Shown: piece by piece, positions 25,034-38,400 of the stretch | How the letters are laid out: each line of letters opens with the position of its first letter | Numbering within the stretch: the stretch's first letter is position 1 | Source: Smittia aterrima | Taxonomy: Eukaryota > Arthropoda > Insecta > Diptera > Chironomidae | Reading direction: 5' to 3' | Assembly (NCBI GenBank): GCA_033063855.1 | Contig: CP093831.1 | Location: 17,794,001 to 17,858,000 of the forward strand | DNA length: 64,000 bases | Program-made: the position numbers and the translations under genes | Notes under the pieces: model-generated | The model's input: the letters and a program-made list of their open reading frames with translations, nothing else | Told to the model about the DNA's origin: nothing | Databases searched by the model: none

Positions 25034-28000
25034 ACAAAATTGTCATGTAAATAATTTTCATGTTGCTTTGAAGCACACACAGGAGACAACACGATGAAAG
25101 AATGTAAAAAGAAATTACTGAGCAATGATCAAGAGACACAAAAAAAACTTAAGAAATACCAAAAAGAAAGAAAAATTCCATTTTCTTGTTTCAAAGAAAA
25201 TCGAGAAAGCAAATGCTTCTACTTAAGTAGACGAAGAGCTCACGAAGACGAGACTGTACATATAATCGAACTGTACAGAGAGAAGTAGATTAAGAAATGT
25301 TCTTTTTATTTTCGGGGACGAGGAAGCAAATCGATGCAATCACAACCTGCATTCAAATGTCAAATTGAACAGGCGATAAACTTGCAACAAACTTCTTGAC
25401 ATAAACGAAGAGAGTGCTTAAGTGCAAAAAGCAGATTACGAAGAAGTTCCATAGGAATTTCGGTTGAAACATTTTTTTTTTGAGGAAAAGAAGAAGGAAT
25501 GAGACTATTTATTCAAATACATATCGAGGGCTGAGTAAGTTGTTACCTCACACATTCATTTTCCTTTCGGTGTTCTTTCCCAAACATATTTTACCTTCTT
25601 CTTCCTCGGAATCTTTTGTTTCATGCACAACAAGCTAGTGATTCACAATGAGCTCTGTTCATGAATGAATAGCAAGCGCGTCGACAACGACATAGCAAGA
25701 GAGACAGAGAGAACACATTTTATAGTCCGACACGCTCAGGTAGACATTGGGGAAAGGAGAGCGATGATCTGTATCGTAAAATCGATGCCAAGGTGATGGT
25801 GATCTCGAAAAATATCTGAAGATTCCTTTGTGCACCGACTGATTAAAGAACTTCTTGTCTCTCTTGATTTCCTTCGCCTCGCTGTTGTTGTGTATCGAAA
25901 TGAGCTTACATTCCCTCGAACCTTGAATGAAAGACACCTTTTTCTTGTTCGCCAGCCATCGGCAACTCCAAATGCTTCGTTGAAGATTAGAGAATGATAT
26001 TCCTTATTTCACGGAGCATTGTTGTCGTTTCGTGATTGTAAAAGTCCTCGTTAAGGTTCTTAAAGATTGTTGGCATTTAGTTTCCACCCGAAAATAAGAA
26101 AATAAGAAGTTTAATGTGTTTAAGTTATTTTTCATTATTAGCAAACAGAGAAGTGGGAAAAGAAAGGTTAAAGAAATGAAAGAAGTCTTTTGTGTTGAGT
26201 TCCTTTCGGCCTTTAAGTTCGAAAGGAAGTAACTTGATAAGCTCTCACTCACCTGACGAAGATAAATCTGTGCTGCTCCTTTTAGGGTGTCAAATTGTCA
26301 TTTTCTTGGAAAAAATATTGTCAAGGAGATTAGAGAAGAATGTGGATTTTTGCGGCTGTGCTGAGGAATTTAGTTTTGTTAGGAAATTTGAGATGCAAGC
26401 GAGTAAAATTGTTTTCGAATCAAAATTAAACCACAAATCTTTTACATAATTATGTAATCAAAACGAAAAGAGAGTTCAAGCCGTTCTTAACCTGGGGGAG
26501 TCGTGTGTGAGTAACGTTGAGGCCGCAGCCAAATCATGTTATCAAGCGTGGCATCGAATTAAATCGTTTGAAAGCAAGACGCCTCTGCTCAACAACTCCA
26601 CATCGCTCGAGAATTAAGAATCAAATACAGAAGAAGAAAAAGAAATTATGATTAATGATTATGTGATAAATTTGTAATAAAAGAGATGATTTTACATGTA
26701 AACTCATCAATCCACACACACAGAAATATTTTCTAATTCAATTAATTATAAATGTTAATAAAAAATAAATTTTTGAAGATGAGGTTTCGGTTTTATTTAT
26801 TTCTAAACTTTCTTTGGCATTCTCAGATGTGTTTGTTTTCGTTTGATCTTCTCTTGAATCATTTCATTTGAATAATTTAGAAAGACAAATTTCACTCGAC
26901 CACTGCCGTGAATCAATTCGCTCTAATACAGATGAATGGATGAAGACACAACTAGCAAAGCGCTGGAAGCTGAAGGCGAAAGAAGAGGAGCGAAGAATAT
27001 TTTTTTACCGACGGCTCACAAGAATTCTTTTTTTTTTTCGTTTGTCAATACTTCATTCTCAATGAGATCTGTGTTCGGGTTCACGCGAAGCTTTTAACTT
27101 CAAGTCGGAGCTCAATTGAAGTTAAGTTTATGATTATTTCCAGCTTCAGTCAGAGATTGCTCAAACAATCATCCAACAATCATTAATCATTATTAAGGAG
27201 AGTTGAGAAATAATGTAACGATGACTAAACAGGCAGCAACACTAACAAATTCATTTACTCTCGGCGGTGTGCTTATCTGTTTAAGCGAAGTATTTAGAGA
27301 AGAAAATTGATGATGATTGAAATGGAGAATTTTTCCGCAAAGCAAGACAATGCAAAAAGAGTCGCGGGGAGTGAACGACGACGACGACGGTAGTAAAGGC
27401 ATTGACGATATGCTGATAAATCTGCCAGAGGAGTTTATAAATATTCATAAAATTAATTATCGCGAATGCTTAAACAGAAAAATGCAAAAACAAATAATAT
27501 CTAAATGGGCAGAGCGTTAAAAGGCCGATGGATGAATTTAACTATAACTTATCTCTTGTTTGTTTTTCGACTTACGTTTTACTAGCATTCTGCCTTAATC
27601 TGTCGAATAGGTTTTCTTCTCTTCGCCTCGTTTTCAATTTATTTTATTGATGTTTCTCGGGGCGAATCAATCAAGTTTAAACCAATAGTCACATTCATCA
27701 TGAGATATGTCAGGAAAAGTTTATTTCATCGTCGATTCTGGGTCACTTCCACTTGTCTGCGTGCAGAGAAGCTTGTGACTCTCGCTTAACATTCGGTCTA
27801 GTTGACGCCTCATGAATGAATGATCGATCGAGATTTCATGAGAAGTTTAAAGTTCAATAGAGATTTCTTCTCTCGTTTAGTAAGAGAATATTTTTATTCA
27901 CAGGATGCTTGTGAAACTTCTTCTTTCATCGTCTCATAAAACTCTACTCGAACATCGAGGATGCAAAAGTTTATGTTCGACATATCTTCACGTGCAAAAA

Positions 28001-30170
28001 CCGCACGAAAAATTAACAAACCGCAAACATGACGACAAAATGAGACAAGAAAGTTTTTTATTTTCCATTCTAGACTCTTGCTTGCGACGAAAGAAAGAAG
28101 AAAAAAAAAGTTGTTGCTGTTTTAATTAAGTAACTTTCGAGCGGAGAAATGAACCGTACGATATCACGTCACCAACTTTCAAACTGCGCGACATTATCCG
28201 GAAATTACTTACTCTCGTTGTTTTGCTGTCCACACCTGGAAGAATTTCTCTCGAGTCTCATGCATGCTCGGGTCGAAGTGAATGTATTAGTCACTCAGTT
28301 TTTACATAATTTTGTGAAACTTATGAGACTCCATTAATTATCGTTTTAAGTCGCTTTGACAGGAGAATTTTTTGTTCTGAAGTTTCTGGTTTCGCTGTTC
28401 GTAGAGAAAGAAAAAGAACGCTCAGCAGTGTCAATTGGCCGGGGCAACTTTTACACATTCCAATTAGCTTATTAAACTGTTTACATGTTTAGTATCTCGA
28501 TGGAAAATGAATTGTGAGGAACAGTGAAGAGTTGTTGGAGCGAAATGATGAAACTTTAGGGAATGTTCTTAAGTTTTGTGAGGGACTTAAGTCATTAAAA
28601 TTAAAATATTTTCATGGCATTCGAAAGGAAGCGTAGAGTCGTAAATTCATTACATTATTTTACAATGTTGCCATGTTCGTTCGAAAAGTCGAGTCGTATC
28701 CGACTCTTTATTACCATTCTCACCATTCAACTTCGCTTTTACAACTTTGATTGTTTTATGATCTCGACTGAGAGTTTGTGAAGAGAGGCAGGCTTAATTT
28801 ACACATCGTGATAGTCCAGCCCTCACAATGTAATGTGGTTGCGATAATTGCACTTGTTCAATCGTCGTCACCAACATGATTTTAAGGCTCGAGCGTGGTA
28901 ACAAGGCTTGCTCGGTGGAGCAACATCATTAAGTCACAATATCGCTAGATTAGGAATAAATCCCCATAAAGAGATGTGAATTTTTAATGCATAAATATTG
29001 AATTTTTAACTGTCACTCGACCGACTAAACACACCTTCGACCATTCTCCGAAACGAGTTCCACGAATTTCTCGAATCGCCAAGCAATAAAACCGACAACG
29101 ACGTCGTCGACGACGACGAAGAAATGAAGAAGAAACTAAAGTTTCTCAATTCTGCGGGAAGTTTTTTCTTTTGGAAATCTGCCTAATCAAATTAAATTGA
29201 ATTTTGATTTATTAATTGATTTGAGCTTAAAACTTTTTTTTCCCTGTAGTAATTTGCTCATTTGTCAAAACACGGTTAGTCGTTTGCCTATCCACCGATT
29301 CCTTTTTCTACTTTAATCTTCAGAAGTCGAAAGTAGAAAAATAGCCAAAAAAGAGCTTCATGAATCATTTTCGAGACATTCTCATAATGGGAGTCTTCAC
29401 TTCTCAATAAGTTTCGCTGCTGCTGTTTATTTCAGTAAAACTTTAAAACATTTCAATTAAGTTTGCTTCGCCTTTTATGTGCGATACTCTCGAGCGCGGC
29501 TATGACTATGAGAAATCGCTGGCAGTTTCAAGTCCCATTTATTAATTAGTCGCGAATGCTTTTTCAGTCTTGCACATCTAGTTTGATATCTCTGTTCGGA
29601 CTCACTTAATTCGGATTGCACAATCATCATTTAATTCATTAAGTGCTTCTAGTTGAATGACAGACTTTCCTTCACACAGATCGTAATGATTTCGCTTTAC
29701 ATTCACAACAGCCGGCTGCTGCTTACCGCTCAAAAGTTTGCAAATGACATGGAAATTAATTTTCAATTACGATTCTCATTACAAGCCGCAAGCTCATAAC
29801 TCAACGCGCGTCCATTTGTTTTATTTGCTCACTCATTGCGTCATTTGAGTTAACATTTCAATTGCAATTCATAGCAGCGGTTATGAAATTGAATTGAACA
29901 ATTTATTAACTATTATTCGCACAAGTTTATTATTTCTTTCTAAATAGAGATTGTTTGACTGTCGGCATTCTCTCTCTTAGCAGACTAACAACTTTCAAAC
30001 ACAAAAAAAAATACACAAAGTTATATAGAATGAGCTTGACTAGGAGTCAGGGACCCGCCGCGGGAGGATGAAGATTGCCGTAACTTGATAGCTTTGTGAG
30101 AGCTTAAATCTAGATAAGAGGTTGCAGCTAAGCTCTGACGTAAGCAGTCGAACGAAACTGATCACACACA

Positions 30171-30193
30171 GCTTCGATTCGAAGCGTATAAAT
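30171..30193 (+). promoter_or_regulatory. palindrome plus TATA-like element with no gene attached
   Basis: GCTTCGA-T-TCGAAGC at 30171-30185 is followed at once by GTATAAATTA. This arrangement resembles an insect core promoter, but no plausible ORF starts within the next few hundred bases on the + strand, so it is only a candidate for a non-coding transcript. Confidence 0.2.
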
Positions 30194-33100
30194 TAAGATT
30201 GAAACCTACTGATGGTTATAAATGTCTCCAATCCAGCGAAAAGTAAGAGACAAAACGAAAACCGATTTGTTTCTCTCACTCGTATGACAACTCGAAAAAG
30301 CTTGAACAAATTGATTGGAGTTAAAGCAGCAACCAACTGTGAGTTGGACAACTGTAGCTCGCTCTTAAACTGTCTCACGACGTAGACTTTTATTTTTCTT
30401 GCCGCGTAAGGCAAAGCAATGGCCAAACGTCAATGTGGTATGCAGATAAAGGAAAATTGTTTATTACTCACTGCCGCATTTTAATTTACACATTTCTTAA
30501 GCTTTTATTTCAATGCTTCAACTTGAAGCGGTTTTTCGTTTCCTTCTTCTGTTGTGCAACTTTTAGAGCAGAGAACGTAAAATGTCATTGCAGTCAAACG
30601 CACGCTGTCTCTCTAAAAGGCTCAATCGATCAGACAGCTCGAGTCATGAGCATAAATTGATTGACCGCTTGGCTTGCGTAATGAGATTTGCAAGGCAAAA
30701 TTATTCGAGCGATTTGCCACCTCGCCGCTAATTGGAAATTTATCGCGCCGCAGACGATTGGAATGCGTTTAAAACAATTTCAATTTCTCACAAGCTGTTC
30801 ATAGATATTTGATTTTAATATTGTCTCGTCATTTGATACTTTCACTCTTTCATCGGAGGTGATAAAACAGCGCAGCAATAATCATTCGATGAGCTATCAT
30901 CTTCCAAGGGGCGCCTCAAGTCTTTTCCTCTTTCTCATGATTTGTGTTTATTGTGAATGCCGCGTCATAAACATTTGGCCGCGGTGCAAATTTTTTTTCG
31001 GTGAGTAAAGTGCCCATCATGAATCAGAGTCGCTTTAATTCTGATTAACGATTGCACTTTTCCGTTCAACTGCCTCACGTTATCTAAGAGTGCTTTAAAG
31101 TTTGTTTTCGTGTGAGTTAAGAGGAAAGTTTGGAATTCTCGAGAGCGAGAGAGACGAGCAATAAATCCATGTTGCGTTTCGCCATGAGAAACTTCCACTG
31201 CACTCACAACATGTGACTTTTCGAAATGCATTAAAACATTGTTTGATAAAGAAGCGGAGGAAAGAATATCAATTTGTTATTGGAGTTTCGAGAAAGAAAT
31301 ATTTTTTTCTTTAATTTTATTTGGGTCAGCAAGCCGAGGCGAGCGAGCGAGTGTCCGAAAACGAAACATCTCGACTGTCAAAAAATTATTGAACACACAT
31401 AAGATATTTATCGTTTGAGCTGTTCCTTCTTCTCTTTTATTACTTTGTAACACATCGCTTTCTTCTATTCCGGTTTCGATGTGGTGATGATGAATTCAAG
31501 GGAACACTCTGTCGATTACAGGTTTTTTCTTAAATCGTTCCTAAAGTGACAGAAACATTTGTTTTTTCAAATTGAAAAACCTCAACTCAATTTTTGTGTT
31601 GTGATGTTAATCAGTTGATTTGGAGCGAAAAATCGTGCGGAAAATGTTTGAAAGCTATGCCGGCGGTGTTATTATCAAAGCCTGACATCAGAGCATGAAA
31701 TAGAATTTTGTCGTGAATGTGCGACATTCAAATGTTTGACTAATAGAACTAATCATGTGAAATTCATTTCGGACTATTCAATTTAAGATTTTATGACTCG
31801 CAGTCCGAGACTTGTTAATTTTTCATATCCACAATCATTTAATGCTCTTGAGGTTGTACGGAGGTTTACAGCTTCTTCTGTTCCGCTTTTATGGTGGAAG
31901 TCATAAACCAAACAACAGTAGAAGGCTTCGAAAGAAATGAGAAGTTCGCTAATAAACTCATTTGACCGCGGCGCCTCGGACAAGCCTTCGTCTTGTGTAA
32001 TGAACGAGCGCGTAGATGTTAAATGATTTCAAAACAGAACATTACTCATCCATAGAGTCGCTTTCAGTTAACAACACAGACAACAGTAGAAGGAGAGACG
32101 GAAAAAAGGCTCAAACAATGAAAGAATGAAGTTTTATCATTAAAAAGCAATCACCACGTCTGTCATTTTCATGGGAGTTCAACTTCTGTTCTCCGCAAAC
32201 GCGCTAACATCACATAAATTCAAAGCGCAAAACCAACCGAAGGAATGAATAAAAGTCGAATAAAATCACGGCAATAAAAGATTATTTATCACTCTTTGAC
32301 TAATTAACTCTTAATTGACAAAAGCAAAGCATTAATCACCTCATTTCTGGAGCTCATAGCCGCGTATTATGCAAATGCTGGGACAGAAAGAACTAAAATG
32401 AGCGGAAAATCATTAAAAGCTTTGATAGAATTTCAATATTCACGAGAGAACGCGACAGAAAATTAGGCGTGCGCGCATTCTCAATTACAATAAACCAATT
32501 TTTATGTAAATTTCATAATGACTTTTGCTCATTTTTCACAGACTTTTCTCGATATATCTAAATAAGAACTGCTTTGTTATTGATTGAGGGGGATTTGTGT
32601 CTGCTACTGGATTATTTTCTGTCACGCTCATTTCGATTGGGCGACAATCTATTTGACTAACGAATCACAAACCATCATGGCGATTAAAAATGAATAAATT
32701 GTTTCAAGTTAGTCTCACATTCTTGAGCTCGCTTGCGCTATGATGCAGCCGTAAAGATCAAGCAGAGTTAATCAAATTAAACAAACATTTGTAAGGTCGG
32801 CTCGAGTGCAGATCGTAAAGCTGAAACCTCTTTCACAAGAGCTAAAGCTAAATACGATGTCATAAACCTCTTTAAGAGATGAGAGAGAGAAAAAATCGAA
32901 ACAATAAAAGAATATCAATAAAAAGTTGTTTTGAATAAAAAGAAATAAAAAACAGTTGAAAAGAAATGTTTTTGCTTTGTGTGGTCTATTCGAGAGTTAG
33001 GAAAAATGATTTCGGGCTTCAAAGCCTATCTTAATCTTCTGAAAGCTTGACAGAACTTTCAAACAAATGAACCATCATCATCTAGAAAAAGATCGGAACG

Positions 33101-34192
33101 GAAAATAAAGTTTAAGCTTCGAGGTCAAGAAATGAGTGGATTTAGAAAAATAAAAAGCAATAAAATATTGAGAGGAAAGTTTTGCAAGCCCACATGAGCA
33201 AGAAAATGATTTTCAACAGCTTAAACTCCTTTAAAATCTTATGACAACATCAAGATATTACTAAACTCTTCGAAAGAAGTCACCAGATCAAGTGTGACAA
33301 GTCGAGAACTCGCTAAAGTCAATTTATCGATAAATCACATCATCAACAATAGAGAATCAAATTCTACAGCGACAGCAGAGCGGAACGCAATGCAGTAAAA
33401 TCCTATAATTTATAGACTTTTGACAGCAGCACAGAGCGAATGTAAATCATGTCGAGTGAGAGGCTGAGAAAGAATTCTTGTGAATATGCAGCAATTTGAA
33501 AATGTTCCTTGCAAAACGAAGTGCAGAGAAAATATTGTTTTTGTTTTTTTTTTATGGATAATGAGGAAATATTAGAGTGAGAGCGTCAAATAAAAATGTA
33601 AATAGATTAGAGACCGAGGAATAATTCATGAATGAAGATTACATGCTAAGCGCATCGGAAATTATCTGAGTTATGTAAAAAATAATGTAAAATATCGATT
33701 AATAAGTGATTTTAAGCTCAAATCTTTTGTAATAAAATGGAAAAATTTAAAACAATAAACAATTTTTTTGAAATATTTCATAGCTTCATGTTGAGATGTT
33801 CAAATATTTTCAGCAATAAGAGGTCGTTGTGAAGCGTAAGCGCTGTTCGTATCTTATCTTACCTTTCAAGCTCGGTTCGTTTATTTCCACTAATTGAAGT
33901 CTTTTGTTTTTTGCCGAGCATTTAAAGCAATATCGTGAGCTCTTCCCTTTCAGCTGAGTTTCTATCTTCTATGTTTCAGCTTAACGTTCACAATTATCAT
34001 CAAGTCATGCACGGAACCGACGAGCGACGAAGAAACACAAGATATTGTGACATTAATTTTTCATTTTGTTATTTCTTGCGCTCGCCGTTCGTCGTCGATG
34101 AATGCAGAAAACACGAAAACGTCTTATCGAACTGGAATGCAAAGAATGCGCTGACGTCACTTGAACACTTTTTAGAGCTTTCTTCGTTGTCG

Positions 34193-34211
34193 TCTCTCTC
34201 TCTCTCTCTCT
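34193..34211. repeat. TC dinucleotide microsatellite
   Basis: Uninterrupted TC/CT run of about 19 bases. Similar short runs occur near 11224-11239 and 41901-41915. On the opposite strand this is a GA run of the kind bound by GAGA factor in flies, but it is short and lacks other promoter features. Confidence 0.8.
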
Positions 34212-35449
34212 TTCTGTGTTCGCTTCAAAATGAAACTCAATCGAAACTCCTTTTTTCTTCGCTTGCATAAATACGAGTCTCTCTAATTAGATGAAGTTTT
34301 AAGCGAAATCAATTTATTTAAGAGCAGATGATTCTACTTCTTCTCGAGTCTCTGTAATAGAGTTTGTCAGAGTGAGAGCTTGTGTTTCGTTTAATGTTAC
34401 TTTATGTTAAAAATATGATAATGTTTTGAAATTATTCTGACACTAATTTAACACCAAAAGAAAGAAAGAAGAGACAGTAAAACCATCAGAAAGTCAGTTT
34501 TAGTGTGCGACTCTTAAGCAATTTCGCAGACAAGTTTTTCGTTTCGTTTCATGTTGCTTTTCATTCTGAGGAATTTTATCGTGAGTAATTATGCTCGAGT
34601 TAGAGTTTGTCGTGTTTAGAGATTCCAACAGCGACATTGTAGGCAATGTAACTGACAGATTTATCAAAGCAGATTCATCAAGCGTGAAGAGAACATATTT
34701 CAACGACGGATAAAGTTAAGTCCAATGGCAGCAAAGTGTGGAAGCTAGATGAGACTTTATGAAGCTAATCCACCATGTTTGAACAGCAATTGTTCTGTTT
34801 GACGATGAAGCATGTTGAGACACCATTGAGTGTAAATATACAAAAGCCACACGGCGAAAAATGTTTGTTGCTTACCACCACCAAAGAGAAATGATTGTTC
34901 CAATAACACCAGCAGCCAAACAACATCAAGAGATTGAAATGTGAATGGAATGGAAGTACACACGAAGAGTTCTGGTATGAGTTTACAAGCCTTCTGCTAC
35001 TTGCATTGAGCGCTAAACATCGTTTCCCCGCAGATCATACTGGTTCGTTTTCTTTTTGTCTCTCTCGCATCGTTCCGAAAAAAAATAAGCGAAAGACAGA
35101 AAAAAGAGGCAGCCGATCGCGCTGTGTCATTAAATGTAATTTGAATTGAATGGCAAAAGCGAGAAAGGCGACGAGCAAAACTGCGTTCACATTTCTTTTG
35201 TCTCTCCGTCGATTTTTTGATGGATATCGCGACCTGACAAATGTAGTTACATGTTTAAACACTGCCAGAGCAAGTCTTGCTGGGAACATGTTTAACTGTC
35301 CACTTGTGTATGCATCAAGCCGATGAAAACTTTCTTACATCCAAAGGAGAATCGAGCGAGCGACATGAAATGTATAATTAAATCAACCGATCGAGTCAAT
35401 TCAAAGCGTAGAACGGAAGAAGAGAGGCGAACGAAGCGAAAAAAAAACC

Positions 35450-35463
35450 TGTGCAATTGCACA
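35450..35463. repeat. 14-bp palindrome
   Basis: TGTGCAA followed directly by TTGCACA, flanked by CC and AGG that extend the symmetry imperfectly. It could be a dimeric transcription-factor site; no function can be assigned. Confidence 0.8.
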
Positions 35464-38400
35464 AGGGCGGAGCGTGTAAGTGAACGGCTGCAAGTGCTTC
35501 TTCTCTTTTGTTTTCGGGATGGTTGACTTCGCTTTTTTTCGGTTTGTTGCACAAGTTATTTTTCCGTGGTTCCTTCAATGGTTTCATTGTTTTGCCTCCC
35601 AACGCCAACAGAATTCATTTAAACAGAAGAAGGAAGAACGAAAAAAAAGTTGCTCTTACTGGTGAATGAAGCAGTCAAATCATCGCCGACTCTTTTTGTC
35701 TTCATCGCTCTTGACAGCCCAACACGAGAACGAGTAAATAATTTTTGGTGGGCAAATTAATTTTTTTTAGTTCATCGTCGCCTTCATTTTGAGATTTCAA
35801 AGATTTTCTTGTTTTCTTTCTTTCCGGAGGCCTACTTGACTCTCTCTTACTCTCGAGGAACAGAAAGGAGAGTTTTGCCATTTTCGAAAATATTTTCAGC
35901 TTCTTCTTGAGAGCTTTTGCTGATCGTTTTGCATCGTGACATTCCTTTCGTCGAGCGTAATGTATAATTATAAATTTGAGCATCGACATTCGCTAAGAGG
36001 AAATCTTTCTGTTACGTCCTTCTGCGATTTATTTCAGCGTAATTGTAATAATTAAGGTGAAACATGGCTTACATGCTTCTCTTACTTCCCAGAGACGAAA
36101 GACTTTATCATGCGCACTTAATTTGACTCGTTGAACGTTCTTTCAGCCAATCGACAGCGTTTCATCAAAGCTTCCCACCTGCCTCGAGATTCTTCCGCGC
36201 CGCGTGAGAAATGGCTTAAGAGATATGAGTAATTATGGATAATTTATATTTAAATTTAACATTATGCATCCGCATTATCATTCGATTAAAATCTGCTGAT
36301 AGGGAAGTGCAGTGCTCCATTCTTCTTTGAGTCTTTTTTCGGGGTCGCTTATCCCCCGTCATTCTTGCACATTCTTCAGCGAATCCATCAAGCTGCCGCA
36401 TAAGAATTATCAAGAAAGTTCCCAGAGGCATCCATCAATCGACTTCATTTTATATCATGTAAGCATTTTTATGGGTAACACAATTCTCTCTCTTTCTCCT
36501 TAACCAGATGCAAGTTGCACTGAATTCTGTGAAACGGGAAGAATTTGCTTGCTCGCTTGATATAAAATTGTGTTCACCCGAGCACGTCTATAATTATATA
36601 TTATGACGGGAGGAAAAGATGTTGATGTTAATATTAATAATTTATGATCGTTTCTTGAAATCCCTTAAATGGCAGAAGATGAAAATGTAATCTCATCGTC
36701 GTCGTCGTCTTTGCTTTAGAATGTGAAATCTTTTGTTACAGCCTTTGTCCGCCCCGAATAATCGCACACTCGATAACACACCGAGGGTTCTTATTACGCG
36801 GAAAATCATTATATCCCTTATCTCAGTCGCTAAATGCATGAAAATCCGAGCGAAGTCGATTCATATTTTTCACAAGGGATAATCGTTTCTTAGTCCGCGG
36901 CTATGAATCGTAAGATTGCGTCCTATCACGTTTAAGATAAATCGGACTTTAATGACTTTCAACTTCCAGAGTATTCTGAAAGCTTATTTTTATTTTATAT
37001 TATTCAATCGGCAGCGACTCATGGAGTGTTTCATTGATTTTATTCCGAGAACTGGATGATGATGATTCTCGAAAGTTAACAAACAAGAACGATTGATGTC
37101 AATCGATGGACGAAGATCAAAGAACGCTAAGCCACCGAAAACTTTAATTTGAGATCAATTTTCTTTAATATCAAACCATCAACGACTAATTCGATTTACG
37201 AAATCTCTCGTGCAACGGAAGGAAACTTGCAATAATCTGCAAAACGTTTTCATATTAAGAAACACTGAAATTGCCTCAATTTGTATTTCTCGGCCATTCA
37301 ATTATTCAATTTTATCATTTCCCTGTTTGCTCATAAAATCACGAGAGATCGTCTTAACTCGCCATTTGATTTGAACGCAAACGCGTGTGGCGCTTTGCCA
37401 TGACTTAAATCTTCGTTTTAATTTAAAAAAGCGAGCATCCTATTAAGTGATGATTGAAATGAACTCACCTAATTTGTTAATAATAGGGCGGGGAACGCGC
37501 AATCATCATCATCAAATTTAATTATATTGTGAGTATCTCGCTCACACACAAAACCGTCGACAGCCAACAATAAACCTATTAGATGGAGATGTAACGAAAC
37601 AAAGCAAAAGAATTGAGGAATAGCCGAATTCAAAAGAACTTGGAGATTGGATTTCCAAACGAGGAGGAAAAAAAACAACTTTTCTCACAAGAAGATTTTG
37701 TTTCCTTTCCCACTACCGACCACAACAGCGGCTTCAACAATCGATTAATTCTAAAGAAAAATATCTTTGGATCTTCGAAAACAAGAGCCGAACACGTTTA
37801 ATTACATTAATTAAAGCTTTCAAGTGATTGTCTTAAAGACATGTAATTATCAAATGTTCGGCTTCCCACTTTTAGCGCACAGCTTCGCCGTTAAAAACAA
37901 CTCACATGAACCGTGTCGGTTCAACCAAAGCAGAGCCCAAAGAATGAACAGAAATATCTAAGATGTCTTCGCTCATAACTTCAAATATTTTGTTTGTTTA
38001 ATGTGTGGCGTTCTCCTCGGTCAGACTCTTGACGTGCTGTATCGCTTTCTGGAGACGAGAAATAACGTTTTTGTGCTTTGTTTTCGGTGAAGACAGAAAG
38101 CCACGAAAAGAAAAGAGTTTAAAGAGATACGAAGTTCGATATATGCTTCTCCCCCGAAAACGGAAAATGATTAATGATAATGCCTTTCTTTCAAGCCATA
38201 AATGCGTCGCGGAAAGACGATAAGTTTCAGCACTAAATGGCTAATGCCTTTCTTCTCTCACTCACTCCCTCGTTGCAAGAGACTTAACGGACTTTAATGA
38301 ATGAACAGTTGATGCTGGGCGAAAGAAATTGCGCAATTAATATCACATATGCACCATTTATCCTCGTTCGTTGATATCTCCGAGTCAGAACGGCGAAGGA

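Noticed and set aside
27350..27520. Acidic 56-codon frame beginning MQKESRGVNDDDD
   Set aside because: Short, no family resemblance, no promoter or splice partner; the Asp run comes from a GAC repeat.
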